Assembly (NCBI GenBank): GCA_013141075.1
Contig: JABFRQ010000005.1
Span: forward strand, 558,001 to 622,000
Length of the DNA stretch: 64,000 nucleotides
Origin: Methylotenera sp.
GTDB taxonomy: Bacteria > Pseudomonadota > Gammaproteobacteria > Burkholderiales > Methylophilaceae
Direction: 5' to 3'
Shown: positions 18,381 through 27,894 of the stretch, one piece after another
Layout: the number at the start of each line of letters is the position of its first letter
Numbering within the stretch: the first letter of the stretch is position 1
The notes under the pieces: generated by a model
The model's database searches: none
Told to the model about the DNA's origin: nothing
What the model saw: only the letters and a program-made list of their open reading frames with translations
Program-made: the position numbers and the translations under genes

Positions 18381-19450
18381 CGCAAACTAGCAAAACTTTG
18401 ATGGTAATGGCAGGCGGCACGGGCGGCCATGTTTACCCTGCAATGGCAGTGGCTGATTACTTAAAAGCAAAAGGCTGGAACATCGTGTGGCTATGCACGG
18501 AAGGCGGTATGGAAAATCGCTTGATTGAAAACAGTGGTTACGCAAAAGCCATGATTACCATGCAAGGCGTGCGTGGCAAAGGCCTAATGGGCTGGGTGTT
18601 GTTGCCTGTAAAATTGGTAAAAGCGTTTGCGCAAAGTGTTGCGGCTATTCGTCAGCATCAACCGAACGTGGTGCTGGGCATGGGTGGTTTTGCGGCTTTT
18701 CCAGGTGGTTTGATGGCGAAATTACTGGGCAAACCTTTGGTAATACATGAGCAAAATTCAGTAGCTGGTTTAACCAATAAAGTGTTGGCGAAGTTTGCAA
18801 CGCGTGTATTGGCAGCCTTCCCCGCAGCATTTGGTAGCAAGGCCCAATTAGTGGGCAACCCAGTGCGTGCTGATATTACAACGCTAGCAGCACCAGCAGT
18901 ACGTTTTGCTGGCCGCACAGGTGCACTGCGTTTGTTAGTGGTTGGCGGTAGTTTAGGTGCGCAGGGTTTGAATGAGGTAATACCGCAAGCATTAGCAAAA
19001 TTACCAATCGAACAACGTCCGCAAGTGGTTCACCAAGCGGGTGTTAAGCATATTGAGGTCTTAAAAAACAATTATGAAAACGCAGGTGTAGCGGCGGAAT
19101 CAAAAGCGTTTATTGATGATATGGCTAGCATGTACGCATGGGCAGACTTTGTGATTTGCCGTTCAGGCGCGTTAACCGTGGCAGAAGTTTCAGCAGTTGG
19201 TTTGGGTTCGCTCATGGTGCCATTTCCTTATGCTGTGGATGACCACCAAACTACCAATGCGGCCTATTTGGCTGATGGCGGTGCGGCTTGGGTGGTGCAA
19301 CAAAAAGACTTAACTGCAGAAAAGCTGGCAAAAATGTTAGGCGACTTAAATCGCGAGCAATGCTTGAGCATGGCGGTTAAGGCGCGCACATTAGGCTTAC
19401 CAAAGGCCACAGAAAATGTAGCTAATATTTGTGTTGAGGTTGCTCTTTAG
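18377..19450 (+). CDS. murG: UDP-GlcNAc:lipid I N-acetylglucosaminyltransferase
   Basis: Peripheral inner-membrane GT-B glycosyltransferase that converts lipid I into lipid II. The N-terminal glycine loop [10 protein letters not shown] is at 13-22, a second G-loop [11 protein letters not shown] near 99-109, the HEQNSVAG segment near 124 and the C-terminal nucleotide site [12 protein letters not shown]. At 357 residues the length is normal. Confidence 0.96.
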   Translation: MTQTSKTLMVMAGGTGGHVYPAMAVADYLKAKGWNIVWLCTEGGMENRLIENSGYAKAMITMQGVRGKGLMGWVLLPVKLVKAFAQSVAAIRQHQPNVVLGMGGFAAFPGGLMAKLLGKPLVIHEQNSVAGLTNKVLAKFATRVLAAFPAAFGSKAQLVGNPVRADITTLAAPAVRFAGRTGALRLLVVGGSLGAQGLNEVIPQALAKLPIEQRPQVVHQAGVKHIEVLKNNYENAGVAAESKAFIDDMASMYAWADFVICRSGALTVAEVSAVGLGSLMVPFPYAVDDHQTTNAAYLADGGAAWVVQQKDLTAEKLAKMLGDLNREQCLSMAVKARTLGLPKATENVANICVEVAL

Positions 19451-19463
19451 AGATATAAATTAT

Positions 19464-20873
19464 ATGAAACATAAAGTTAAAAATATACATTTTATTGGCA
19501 TCGGCGGTTCTGGCATGAGCGGTATTGCTGAAGTGCTGATTAACTTAGATTTTACCGTCACAGGCTCAGACTTGGCGGCCAATGCGACTACGCAACGATT
19601 AAGAGATTTTGGTGCAACTGTGTACAAAGGTCACACCGCTGAGAACTTAGGTGATGCCGATGTAGTGGTGGTTTCAAGCGCGGTGAATGAAGCCAACCCT
19701 GAAGTGATTGCGGCACGCGCTAAAAACATCCCCGTAGTGCCGCGTGCGTTGATGTTGGCTGAGTTGATGCGCTTTAAACAAGGCATTGCGGTGGCTGGCA
19801 CACATGGCAAAACCACAACAACTAGCTTAATCGCGAGCATTTTAGGCGAAGCTGGCATGGACCCAACCTTTGTGATTGGCGGCAAGTTAGAAGCCGCCAA
19901 TGCCAACGCAAGGCTTGGTACAGGCGAATATATTGTGGCAGAAGCAGATGAATCAGATGCTTCATTCCTACATTTAACGCCTGTGATGGCAGTGGTCACT
20001 AATATTGACCAAGACCACATGGACACTTACGAGCATAGCTTTGATAAGCTCAAAAGTGCCTTCGTAGAATTTTTACAGCAATTGCCGTTTTGGGGCATGG
20101 CGGTCGTGTGCATTGATGATGCGAATATTCGTGAAATTTTACCTCGTGTGACCAAACCGGTGATGACTTACGGTTTTAGTGAAAACGCAAAAGTGCGTGC
20201 AATTAACGTGCGCGCAGATGACGGAAAAATGCACTTTACTGTGCAACGCATTAACGGAAAGATGACAGAGTTTGATGTGACTTTGAACTTACCAGGCAAC
20301 CATTACGTGTTGAATGCGCTTGCTGCCATTGCAATTGCTAGTGAATTAAACGTGCCAGATGCGGCGATTATTAAAGCGCTTAAAGAGTTTAAAGGTGTAG
20401 GTCGCCGCTTTGAGCATTATGGTGAAATTGCCTGTAAAGACGCTGGGACATTCACCTTAATTGACGATTATGGTCACCACCCAGTTGAAATGCAAGCGGT
20501 GATTGCCGCTGCGCGCGCAGCTTTCCCAAATCGCCGATTGGTGATGGCGTTTCAGCCGCATCGTTACACACGCACGCGTGATTGCTTTGAAGACTTTGTT
20601 CGCGTACTTTCAAGCGCAGATGCAGTGTTACTGACAGAAGTGTATTCCGCAGGCGAAGCGCAAATCGTAGCGGCAGATACGCGCTCGCTTATTCGTTCAA
20701 TTCGTGTGGCAGGCAAAGTTGAGCCGCTATTTGTGGAAACGACAGATGAGTTGCCCGAAGCGATTATCAATATAGCGCAAGCGGGCGACGTGGTGATTGT
20801 GATGGGCGCTGGCTCAATCGGCCACGTGGCAGAAAAAACAAGAACGCTAGCAAATGGAGCGCAAGCAAGCTAA
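19464..20873 (+). CDS. murC: UDP-MurNAc:L-alanine ligase
   Basis: First Mur ligase, adding L-alanine to UDP-MurNAc. [12 protein letters not shown] near 10-21 is the N-terminal nucleotide motif, [10 protein letters not shown] near 111 binds ATP, and DDYGHHPVE near 333 is the MurC signature. The frame is open from 19431 but that start would overlap murG by 20 bases. The ATG at 19464 gives [10 protein letters not shown], the usual family start, and a 469-residue product. Murein ligase order in the cluster is conserved. Confidence 0.95.
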   Translation: MKHKVKNIHFIGIGGSGMSGIAEVLINLDFTVTGSDLAANATTQRLRDFGATVYKGHTAENLGDADVVVVSSAVNEANPEVIAARAKNIPVVPRALMLAELMRFKQGIAVAGTHGKTTTTSLIASILGEAGMDPTFVIGGKLEAANANARLGTGEYIVAEADESDASFLHLTPVMAVVTNIDQDHMDTYEHSFDKLKSAFVEFLQQLPFWGMAVVCIDDANIREILPRVTKPVMTYGFSENAKVRAINVRADDGKMHFTVQRINGKMTEFDVTLNLPGNHYVLNALAAIAIASELNVPDAAIIKALKEFKGVGRRFEHYGEIACKDAGTFTLIDDYGHHPVEMQAVIAAARAAFPNRRLVMAFQPHRYTRTRDCFEDFVRVLSSADAVLLTEVYSAGEAQIVAADTRSLIRSIRVAGKVEPLFVETTDELPEAIINIAQAGDVVIVMGAGSIGHVAEKTRTLANGAQAS

Positions 20874-21770
20874 ATGACACAAGCTGCACACAATTTAACA
20901 GGAAAATTGCTATTAAATGAGCCAATGGCGCGCTATACCAGCTGGCGTGTGGGCGGCAAGGCAGACCAGTTGTATATTCCTGCAGGATTGGAAGATTTAC
21001 GTACGTTTTTAAAAAGCCTAGATAGCGCTAAACCGATTTATTTTGTGGGGCTAGGTTCTAACTTATTGGTGCGCGATGGCGGCGTGCGCGGCATAGTTAT
21101 CATCATGCATAACGTGCTCACTGAGTTAAAAATGGAAGATGACCTTGTGTACTCGGAAGCTGGCGTTACCTGCGGAAAATTAGCCAAATTTTGCGCGAAA
21201 GAAAGTAAACAAGGCGCAGAGTTTTTTGCAGGTATTCCTGGCACATTGGGCGGTGCACTGGCGATGAATGCAGGTTGCTACGGCACCGAAACGTGGAATG
21301 TGGTGCACAGCGTGACCACTATTAACAAGCAAGGTGACCTCAAAAAACGTAACGCAGCTGAGTTTATTGCGAGTTATCGCCATGTAGATATGCCAGTTGC
21401 AGATGAATGGTTTGTTGCCGCTTGGCTAGATTTAAAAGCAGGCGACGCACAGGAATCAGCATTAAAAATCAAAAACTTATTGGCCACAAGGTTAGCTTCG
21501 CAGCCACTTAATTTGCCAAGCGCAGGTTCAACTTTTAGAAACCCAGCGGGTGATTTTGCAGCGCGGTTGATAGAAGCAAGCGGTTTAAAAGGTTACACCA
21601 TGGGTGGTGCGCAAGTGTCAGAAAAGCATGCCAATTTCATTGTGAATATTGGTGAGGCAAATGCGCTGGATATTGAACTGTTGATTAAACATATGCGTGA
21701 AACCGTGCTTGAGAAACAAGGCGTGGCATTGCAGCAAGAAGTAAAAGTGATTGGGGAATATGCGTCATGA
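20874..21770 (+). CDS. murB: UDP-N-acetylenolpyruvoylglucosamine reductase
   Basis: FAD-dependent, NADPH-using reductase that makes UDP-MurNAc. The FAD-binding [10 protein letters not shown] is near 22-31 and [12 protein letters not shown] near 59-70. [18 protein letters not shown] near 121-138 and the catalytic AGSTFRNP near 219 are present. At 298 residues this is the short class lacking the E. coli C-terminal extension. Its ATG follows the murC stop directly. Confidence 0.96.
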   Translation: MTQAAHNLTGKLLLNEPMARYTSWRVGGKADQLYIPAGLEDLRTFLKSLDSAKPIYFVGLGSNLLVRDGGVRGIVIIMHNVLTELKMEDDLVYSEAGVTCGKLAKFCAKESKQGAEFFAGIPGTLGGALAMNAGCYGTETWNVVHSVTTINKQGDLKKRNAAEFIASYRHVDMPVADEWFVAAWLDLKAGDAQESALKIKNLLATRLASQPLNLPSAGSTFRNPAGDFAARLIEASGLKGYTMGGAQVSEKHANFIVNIGEANALDIELLIKHMRETVLEKQGVALQQEVKVIGEYAS

Positions 21771-22702
21771 ATATGAGCCTAAAGCAAAAGTTTGGCAAAG
21801 TAGCCGTGTTACTAGGCGGAAAATCAGGTGAGCGTGAAGTGTCGCTTAAAAGTGGCACGGCGGTGTTAAAAGCATTGCAAGGGCAAGGTGTAGATGCACA
21901 CGGTTTTGACCCGCGTGATAAACCCTTACACGATTTAGAAGCGTTTGACCGCGTATTTATTAACCTGCACGGCCGTTTTGGTGAAGATGGCTGCATGCAG
22001 GGCGCGCTTGAAATGTTGCATATTCCGTACACGGGTAGCGGCGTGATGGCGTCTGCAATTGGTATGGATAAATGGCGCACCAAATTATTATGGCGCGCAA
22101 TGAACGTAATAACGCCAGATTTTGAGTTGGTGACAGCCACCAGCGACTTTGCGGCAATTGAAAAGAAATTAGGTTTGCCACTGTTTGTGAAGCCTGCGAA
22201 TGAAGGCTCTAGCATTGGTATTAGCAAGGTTAAAAATGAGGGTGGCCTAGAAGCCGCATATCTATTGGCTGCCAAGGCAGATCCTTTAGTGATTGCTGAG
22301 AAGTTTGTAGGTGGTGGTGAATATACCGTAGGCATTATTGCGGATGGCAAAGGTGATTTTACGGCCTTACCGATTATCCGCATTGTGCCGAAAAATGAAT
22401 TTTATGATTTCGAAGCTAAATACCTACGCAACGATACCGAGTATTTATGCCCTTGCGGCTTAAGCGATGAGAAAGAAAAACAAATTCAGCAAGAAGCCTT
22501 GCTGGCGTTTAAAGCTGTTGGTTGTAAAGGCTGGGGTCGTGTGGATTTTTTAATGGATGAGGCAGGGACTCATTACTTTTTAGAGCTAAATACCAGCCCA
22601 GGTATGACAGACCATAGCCTTGTACCAATGGCAGCAAAAGCCGCGGGTATTAGCTTTGAAGCATTAGTAGTGCGAATTTTGGAGTCTGCTGATGTGGGAT
22701 AA
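21767..22702 (+). CDS. ddlB: D-alanine--D-alanine ligase
   Basis: ATP-grasp ligase that makes the D-Ala-D-Ala dipeptide used by MurF. Seen: the [12 protein letters not shown] start, HGRFGEDG near 67, the ATP-grasp loop [14 protein letters not shown] near 143, and the metal-binding [16 protein letters not shown] near 271-286. At 311 residues the length is normal. The first ATG overlaps the murB stop; a second ATG two codons later is equally possible. It overlaps ftsQ by 11 bases. Confidence 0.96.
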   Translation: MNMSLKQKFGKVAVLLGGKSGEREVSLKSGTAVLKALQGQGVDAHGFDPRDKPLHDLEAFDRVFINLHGRFGEDGCMQGALEMLHIPYTGSGVMASAIGMDKWRTKLLWRAMNVITPDFELVTATSDFAAIEKKLGLPLFVKPANEGSSIGISKVKNEGGLEAAYLLAAKADPLVIAEKFVGGGEYTVGIIADGKGDFTALPIIRIVPKNEFYDFEAKYLRNDTEYLCPCGLSDEKEKQIQQEALLAFKAVGCKGWGRVDFLMDEAGTHYFLELNTSPGMTDHSLVPMAAKAAGISFEALVVRILESADVG

Positions 22703-23549
22703 ACCTACATTGTTGAACTGGACTGCAAATCTGCTTTTTGCGATTAGTGTCGTGGTGATGCTATATGCAACTTTATATGTGGTGGTGCATTTGCCCATAT
22801 TTCCGCTACGTGAAGTAAATGTGGAAGGCCAGTTAAACCATGTGAACCGTGAGCAGGTGAAACTAATAGTGGCTAAACATTTAAAAGGTAATTTTTTTAC
22901 GTTAGATTTAATTAAAACGCGTGATGCGTTTGAAAAGTTGCCTTGGGCACGCAATGTGAGTGTTCGCCGCCGTTGGCCAGATACACTAGAGGTGGTGGTT
23001 GAAGAGCATCAAGCATTGGCACGTTGGGGCACAATTGCCTTAGTGAATACGCATGGCGAGTTATTTCATGCGGCTTCTAGCAGTGAGTTGCCTATGTTTT
23101 ATGGCCCAGGAGACGGTGTAATGGAGGTGGCTGCAAATTTTATTGAATTTAGTAAAGCCTTTGAAAACACAAATTTAGAGATTGCAAATTTAGCGCTTAC
23201 GCCAAGGCGTGCATGGCAAATTACCACAACCAACGGCATGGTCATGGAGTTGGGGCGCGTAGAAATGCTGCCTAGATTAAAGAAATTTGTGAATGTGTAT
23301 AGCAATACGATTGCCGCTTTGAATATGAAAGTGACTTATGCAGATTTGCGTTACCCCAATGGATTCGCGGTGCGTAGGCCAGTAAATGCTAAGCCAGTAG
23401 AAGATGTGCTTGTTGAAGAAGCTGGCAGTACCAAGAAATTAGCAAAAGATAAAACAAGCGGCATTAAATTAAATACGACCAAAGCTTTGGGCGTAAGCGT
23501 ACCGAAAAAAGTAGTACCTAGCGTGGATATTCCACGGAGCATTATTTAG
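22692..23549 (+). CDS. ftsQ: Cell division protein FtsQ
   Basis: Bitopic divisome protein of 285 residues. It has an inner-membrane anchor at about 10-32, then a periplasmic POTRA domain ([18 protein letters not shown], about 37-54) and the FtsQ beta domain ([21 protein letters not shown]). It links FtsA/FtsK with FtsL/FtsB. The last 50 residues are Lys/Val-rich and poorly conserved. Position between ddlB and ftsA confirms the call. Confidence 0.95.
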   Translation: MWDKPTLLNWTANLLFAISVVVMLYATLYVVVHLPIFPLREVNVEGQLNHVNREQVKLIVAKHLKGNFFTLDLIKTRDAFEKLPWARNVSVRRRWPDTLEVVVEEHQALARWGTIALVNTHGELFHAASSSELPMFYGPGDGVMEVAANFIEFSKAFENTNLEIANLALTPRRAWQITTTNGMVMELGRVEMLPRLKKFVNVYSNTIAALNMKVTYADLRYPNGFAVRRPVNAKPVEDVLVEEAGSTKKLAKDKTSGIKLNTTKALGVSVPKKVVPSVDIPRSII

Positions 23550-23608
23550 CCATTGATTTTTTTGTAGTAGACATAAAGCCGTGCAATTAAGTGCGGAGGG
23601 AGCAAGCC

Positions 23609-24847
23609 ATGAGTAGAGTGAAGGAAGATAAAAATTTGATTGTAGGCCTAGATATTGGCACATCAAAAATCGTTGCAATTGTTGCTGAGTTGCAGCCTGA
23701 AGGCACGATTAAGGTAATCGGGCTTGGTCAGCATATTTCTCGCGGGCTTAAAAAAGGCGTGGTTATCAATATTGAATCTACCATGCAATCTATCCAGCGT
23801 GCGCTTGAAGAAGCCGAACTAATGGCGGATTGCAAAATTAACAATGTCTACACGGGCATTGCTGGTAGCCACATTAAAAGCTTGAACTCTCACGGTATGG
23901 TGAAAATTAAAGACGCAGAAGTCTCACAAATGGATGTAGACCGCGTGATAGAAACGGCGCGTGCAATCGCCTTGCCAGCAGATCAGCAGATTTTACATAT
24001 TTTAACGCAAGAGTTCATTATTGACGGCCAAGAAGATGTGCGCGAGCCACTAGGTATGAGCGGCATGAAGCTTGAAGTAAAAGTGCATATCGTCACAGGT
24101 GCTGTTGCCGCCGCGCAAAATATTGTGAAATGCATTAAGCGTTGCGGTATTGAAGTGAGTGACTTGATTTTACAGCCACTGGCCTCTAGCCTTGCGGTAC
24201 TCACTGAAGATGAAAAAGAATTGGGTGTTTGCTTAGTGGATATTGGTGGTGGAACTACGGATATTGCGGTGTTCAAGCAAGGCGCAATCCGCCACACGGC
24301 CGTTGTGCCCATCGCGGGCGACCAAATGACTAATGATGTAGCAGTAGCATTTCGCACGCCTACACAATCAGCCGAAGAAATTAAAATTAAACATGGCTGC
24401 GCACTCGGTCAGCTGGCTGACCCGCGTGAAATTATTGAAGTGCCAGGCGTAGATGGCCGTGAGGCTCGCCAGTTATCAGTGCAAACGCTATCAGAAGTGC
24501 TAAACCCGCGTGTTGAAGAGCTTTATAAACTCGTGCTAAATGAATTGCGCCGTAGCGGCATGGAAGAAATGATTGCCTCTGGCATCGTGATTACAGGTGG
24601 CTCAGCCATGATGCGCGGCATGGTGGAATTGGGCGAAGAAATATTTCACATGCCAGTGCGCCTAGGCCTGCCGCGCTATGTTGGCGGATTATCTGAGGTG
24701 GTGAGTAACCCAAGATATTCAACGGCTGTGGGTTTGGTGTTAATGGGTAAGCAGCAGTTAGAAAGACATATTACTGGGCAATTGGAAACTAGCTCATTTG
24801 GCCGCATGTTTGACAAAATGAAAAGTTGGTTTGCAGGTAATTTTTAA
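23609..24847 (+). CDS. ftsA: Cell division protein FtsA
   Basis: Actin-like ATPase that tethers FtsZ filaments to the inner membrane. LDIGTSKI near 15-22 is phosphate loop 1, LVDIGGGTTDIAVF near 209 is loop 2, and ITGGSAMMRG near 329 is the adenosine motif. The C-terminal MFDKMKSWFAGNF is the membrane-binding amphipathic helix. The ATG at 23609 has GGAGGG eight bases upstream, which excludes an in-frame GTG at 23591 inside the binding site region. Product: 412 residues. Confidence 0.95.
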   Translation: MSRVKEDKNLIVGLDIGTSKIVAIVAELQPEGTIKVIGLGQHISRGLKKGVVINIESTMQSIQRALEEAELMADCKINNVYTGIAGSHIKSLNSHGMVKIKDAEVSQMDVDRVIETARAIALPADQQILHILTQEFIIDGQEDVREPLGMSGMKLEVKVHIVTGAVAAAQNIVKCIKRCGIEVSDLILQPLASSLAVLTEDEKELGVCLVDIGGGTTDIAVFKQGAIRHTAVVPIAGDQMTNDVAVAFRTPTQSAEEIKIKHGCALGQLADPREIIEVPGVDGREARQLSVQTLSEVLNPRVEELYKLVLNELRRSGMEEMIASGIVITGGSAMMRGMVELGEEIFHMPVRLGLPRYVGGLSEVVSNPRYSTAVGLVLMGKQQLERHITGQLETSSFGRMFDKMKSWFAGNF

Positions 24848-24861
24848 AAAAGTGGTTGTTA

Positions 24862-24935
24862 AAAGTTAGTTAGAAGTAAGTAGTTATGGCAGGCAGTTAA
24901 AGAAGTTTGAGGCAAAGTTAGTTAGCAGTGATTAG
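24862..24935 (+). repeat. Imperfect 22-base direct repeat between ftsA and ftsZ
   Basis: AAAGTTAGTTAGAAGTAAGT (24862-24881) followed by AG recurs as AAAGTTAGTTAGCAGTGATT (24914-24933) followed by AG, 52 bases downstream, with four differences. The pair fills much of the leader of ftsZ. It may be a tandem duplication without function or a binding site pair. Confidence 0.5.
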
Positions 24936-24983
24936 TTGCGAGCATCAACTAATGGCTATTTTTCAAAAAAGAGGAGATATAAA

Positions 24984-26159
24984 ATGTTTGAGATTATGGA
25001 AAAAAATTCACAAGAAGCTGTCATCAAGGTAATTGGTGTAGGCGGTTGTGGTGGTAATGCAGTGGCACATATGATTGAAAAAAATGTCGGTGGCGTAGAA
25101 TTTATTTGCGCTAATACTGATATGCAAGCGCTTAAAAAGAGCCAAGCAAAAACAATATTGCAAATGGGTGTTGCCATGACTAAAGGCTTGGGCGCAGGTG
25201 CTAAGCCAGAAATCGGCCGCGATGCTGCACTAGAAGACCGTGATGCAATTGCTGAACTCATTGATGGTGCAGATATGCTGTTTATTACTGCAGGTATGGG
25301 CGGCGGCACAGGCACAGGCGCAGCACCAGTGATTGCACAAGTGGCGAAAGAAATGGGTATTTTAACCGTAGCGGTGGTGACTAAACCTTTCTCTTTTGAA
25401 GGAAAACGCACTAAAGTCGCGGCAGATGGTCTAGAAGAATTATCAAAGTATGTAGATTCATTGATTGTGATTCCAAACGAAAAATTGATGGAAGTATTAG
25501 GTGAAGATGTACCATTTTTAGAAGCGTTTAGAGCGGCTAACGATGTGTTGCATAATGCGGTTTCAGGCATTGCTGAAATCATCAACTGCCCAGGTTTAGT
25601 GAACGTAGACTTTGCCGATGTGCGCACTGTGATGAGTGAAATGGGTATGGCGATGATGGGCTCTGCCATTGCAACTGGCCCAGACCGCGCACGTATCGCG
25701 GCTGAACAAGCGGTAGCTAGCCCATTGCTTGAAGATGTTAACTTAGCGAATGCGCGTGGCGTTTTAGTGAATATCACTACTTCAGCTTCTTTCAAAATGA
25801 AAGAATATTATGATGTGATGAACACCATTAAAGCCTTTACCGCAGAAGATGCAACCGTGATTGTAGGTAATGTGTTTGATGAAAGCATGGGTGATGGGTT
25901 ACGCGTAACAATGGTAGCCACTGGCTTAACTGGCTCACAACGCCGTCAGCAAAAACCTGAATTGCGTATCATGCAGCAAGAAATCGTGCGTAACGGTACT
26001 ACTGGTCAGCCAATATTTATGGGTGGTGATATGCAAGTAGCGGATGATGCGCCACAAGTATTTGGCTCAAATAGCCGTCGTGCGCAAGTGGAAGCAATGA
26101 AAATGTCTGGTGTGGAAGAATATGATATTCCAGCATTTTTACGTAAACAAGCGGACTAA
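24984..26159 (+). CDS. ftsZ: Cell division protein FtsZ
   Basis: Tubulin-like GTPase that forms the Z ring. The GTP-binding GGGTGTG is near 105-111, and the N-terminal GVGGCGGNAV near 19-28. The C-terminal conserved peptide EYDIPAFLRKQ binds FtsA and ZipA-type partners. The start is fixed by GAGGAG at 24971-24976, eight bases before the ATG; an in-frame start at 24936 has no such site. Product: 391 residues, normal length. Confidence 0.97.
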   Translation: MFEIMEKNSQEAVIKVIGVGGCGGNAVAHMIEKNVGGVEFICANTDMQALKKSQAKTILQMGVAMTKGLGAGAKPEIGRDAALEDRDAIAELIDGADMLFITAGMGGGTGTGAAPVIAQVAKEMGILTVAVVTKPFSFEGKRTKVAADGLEELSKYVDSLIVIPNEKLMEVLGEDVPFLEAFRAANDVLHNAVSGIAEIINCPGLVNVDFADVRTVMSEMGMAMMGSAIATGPDRARIAAEQAVASPLLEDVNLANARGVLVNITTSASFKMKEYYDVMNTIKAFTAEDATVIVGNVFDESMGDGLRVTMVATGLTGSQRRQQKPELRIMQQEIVRNGTTGQPIFMGGDMQVADDAPQVFGSNSRRAQVEAMKMSGVEEYDIPAFLRKQAD

Positions 26160-26186
26160 CTCACTAGGTAAACCACCAGTTTACTT

Positions 26187-26217
26187 TTGTTTATGAGCAA
26201 AGACTCAAGCTTATAAT
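26187..26217 (+). promoter_or_regulatory. Possible lpxC promoter
   Basis: A perfect TATAAT at 26212-26217 lies 25 bases before the first possible lpxC start. The best -35, TTGTTT at 26187-26192, gives a long 19-base spacer. It would separate lpxC expression from ftsZ. Confidence 0.4.
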
Positions 26218-26259
26218 GGGCAAAGTAATCTAAAGGTTTTAATGGGAAATGAAGCGCAA

Positions 26260-27189
26260 ATGTTAAAGCAACGTACATTAAAAAAAGCAATTAGCGCCAC
26301 TGGCGTTGGTTTGCACAACGGCGAAAAGGTTACTCTTACCCTGCGCCCTGCGCCTATCAATACTGGTATTATTTTCAAGCGGGTTGATCTGCCTCAACCC
26401 AATGAAATTGTGGCTACAGCACAGGCGGTGCATGATACGCGCCTGTGCTCAGCGCTTGAGGCCAATGGCGCGCGCGTTGCAACAGTTGAGCATATTATGT
26501 CTGCCCTAGCGGGCTTGGGTATAGATAATATTTATGTAGAAGTGAATGCGTCTGAAATACCGATTATGGATGGTAGTTCAGGCCCATTTGTATTTTTATT
26601 GCAAGAAGCGGGCATTGAAGAGCAGGCTACGCCTAAAAAATTCATACGCATTAAAAAAATGGTAGAAGTGAAAGACGCAGATAAATGGGCTCGCTTTGAA
26701 CCATATCACGGGTTTAAAGTGGACTTTACCATCGCATTTAATCACCCTGTATTTGAGCATTCTGGCTGCCAAGTTAAAATTGACTTCGCGTCAGATTCTT
26801 ATATTAAAGAAATCAGCCGCGCACGCACCTTTGGCTTTATGCACGAAGTTGAATATTTGCGCTCTAATGGATTAGCACGCGGCGGAAGCTTAGATAACGC
26901 TATTGTGTTAGATGAATATCGCGTACTCAATGTTGATGGTTTGCGCTACGACGACGAATTTGCAAAACACAAAGTATTAGATGCAATCGGCGATTTATAT
27001 ATGCTCGGTCACCCGATTTTAGGCGCATTTTATGCGTATAAATCTGGCCATGCGTTAAATAATCAGCTGATTCGCGCACTTATGCAAGATGAAAGCGCTT
27101 GGGAATTCATCACTTTTGAGAATAAAGCAGATGCGCCCAATGAGTTTTTAGCGCAAGTAAACCAGCTTGTCCCAGAGCCTATTTATTAG
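26260..27189 (+). CDS. lpxC: UDP-3-O-acyl-GlcNAc deacetylase
   Basis: Zinc deacetylase and committed step of lipid A synthesis. [11 protein letters not shown] and ATGVGLHNG at the start, [11 protein letters not shown] near 73, and the zinc site [10 protein letters not shown] near 239 are visible. The start at 26260 reproduces the family N terminus (309 residues); an ATG at 26242 adds six residues and has an AAAGG at better spacing, so it cannot be excluded. It ends the dcw cluster, as in E. coli. The product indicates a Gram-negative outer membrane with lipopolysaccharide. Confidence 0.95.
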   Translation: MLKQRTLKKAISATGVGLHNGEKVTLTLRPAPINTGIIFKRVDLPQPNEIVATAQAVHDTRLCSALEANGARVATVEHIMSALAGLGIDNIYVEVNASEIPIMDGSSGPFVFLLQEAGIEEQATPKKFIRIKKMVEVKDADKWARFEPYHGFKVDFTIAFNHPVFEHSGCQVKIDFASDSYIKEISRARTFGFMHEVEYLRSNGLARGGSLDNAIVLDEYRVLNVDGLRYDDEFAKHKVLDAIGDLYMLGHPILGAFYAYKSGHALNNQLIRALMQDESAWEFITFENKADAPNEFLAQVNQLVPEPIY

Positions 27190-27201
27190 GCTACTCCAAG
27201 G

Positions 27202-27263
27202 CGATACTCTGTAAGCCCCTCTGTAGGCGCCTCTCAGGGCGATGATTTTCTCTCGAACGTTTT
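27202..27263 (+). repeat. Hairpin element, copy 1, downstream of lpxC
   Basis: CTCTGTAAGCCCCTCTGTAG (27207-27226) then GCGCCTCTCAGGGC and ATGATTTTCTCTCGA. It aligns with the element after pyk: CTCTG, AGCC, CTCTGTAGGCG, CAG, GC, and TTTTCTCTCGA are shared. The outer stem CTCTG with CAGGG is kept by a G-U pair. A T-rich tail follows, so it could serve as a terminator of the dcw cluster. Confidence 0.6.
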
Positions 27264-27473
27264 TCAACGTATTCTAAGAGTTTTAAAAGTTAGCGGCATT
27301 CGTAATTGTGGATTAACTATTAGTATTAATCACACATACTGTATTGCTAGATTTTAAGGCATCCCTAAGTTGTCAAATTTATGGCACTTTACACAAAGGT
27401 CAATTAACTAAAACCATTACAGATGTGTCGATATTTCAACAAATACCCTTTGGTAATCGCAGTTAGCAATAAG

Positions 27474-27701
27474 TTATTTTTCTGCTAATTTTTTTGCAAT
27501 AATCTGTAGTTGAGGCGACGCAAAATCATCAGCCCCTAATCCAGTTTCCATCACCCGAGTGAGTGCGTCAATAGCAGCTAAATAACCGCGCTCATACACC
27601 CAGTACTGGCAATCCTCATCGCTTACTAAGTTAGATTTATTGGCTTCTTCACATAATTTACCAAAACTTTCTAAGCATGCATTACGTTCAACAATTTTCA
27701 T
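27474..27701 (-). CDS. Small protein of unknown function
   Basis: A 75-residue acidic, soluble protein that I do not recognise. It begins MKIVERNACLESFGKLCEEA and has three cysteines and no signal or membrane segment. A strong AAGGAG six to nine bases before the ATG, with codon usage like its neighbours, argues for a real gene. It stands alone on the minus strand between lpxC and slt. Confidence 0.65.
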   Translation of the reverse strand: MKIVERNACLESFGKLCEEANKSNLVSDEDCQYWVYERGYLAAIDALTRVMETGLGADDFASPQLQIIAKKLAEK

Positions 27702-27834
27702 TATTAACTCCTTACTTAAGTATTATTTGTGACAAACACAACGTTCACAATTTAAGTATTGCATTTTTCATGCCAACTTTTACAATCAGCAGCATTTGCA
27801 CTAACGATGAAGTTACGCTCTACGCGTGACGTGT

Positions 27835-27862
27835 TTGTGACATATGAGAGTAGTTGTATAAT
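27835..27862 (+). promoter_or_regulatory. Probable slt promoter
   Basis: TTGTGA (27835-27840, 4 of 6), 16 bases, TATAAT (27857-27862, 6 of 6). Transcription would start near 27869, 26 bases before the slt ATG. Confidence 0.6.
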
Positions 27863-27894
27863 GTGAGCTCTACAAAGTAATTAAAAAGGCGCTT

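Noticed and set aside
21685-22383. 232-codon minus-strand frame
   Set aside because: It lies opposite ddlB and the end of murB, both fully conserved.
24956-25795. 279-codon minus-strand frame
   Set aside because: It lies entirely opposite ftsZ, which has a strong ribosome binding site and full family conservation.
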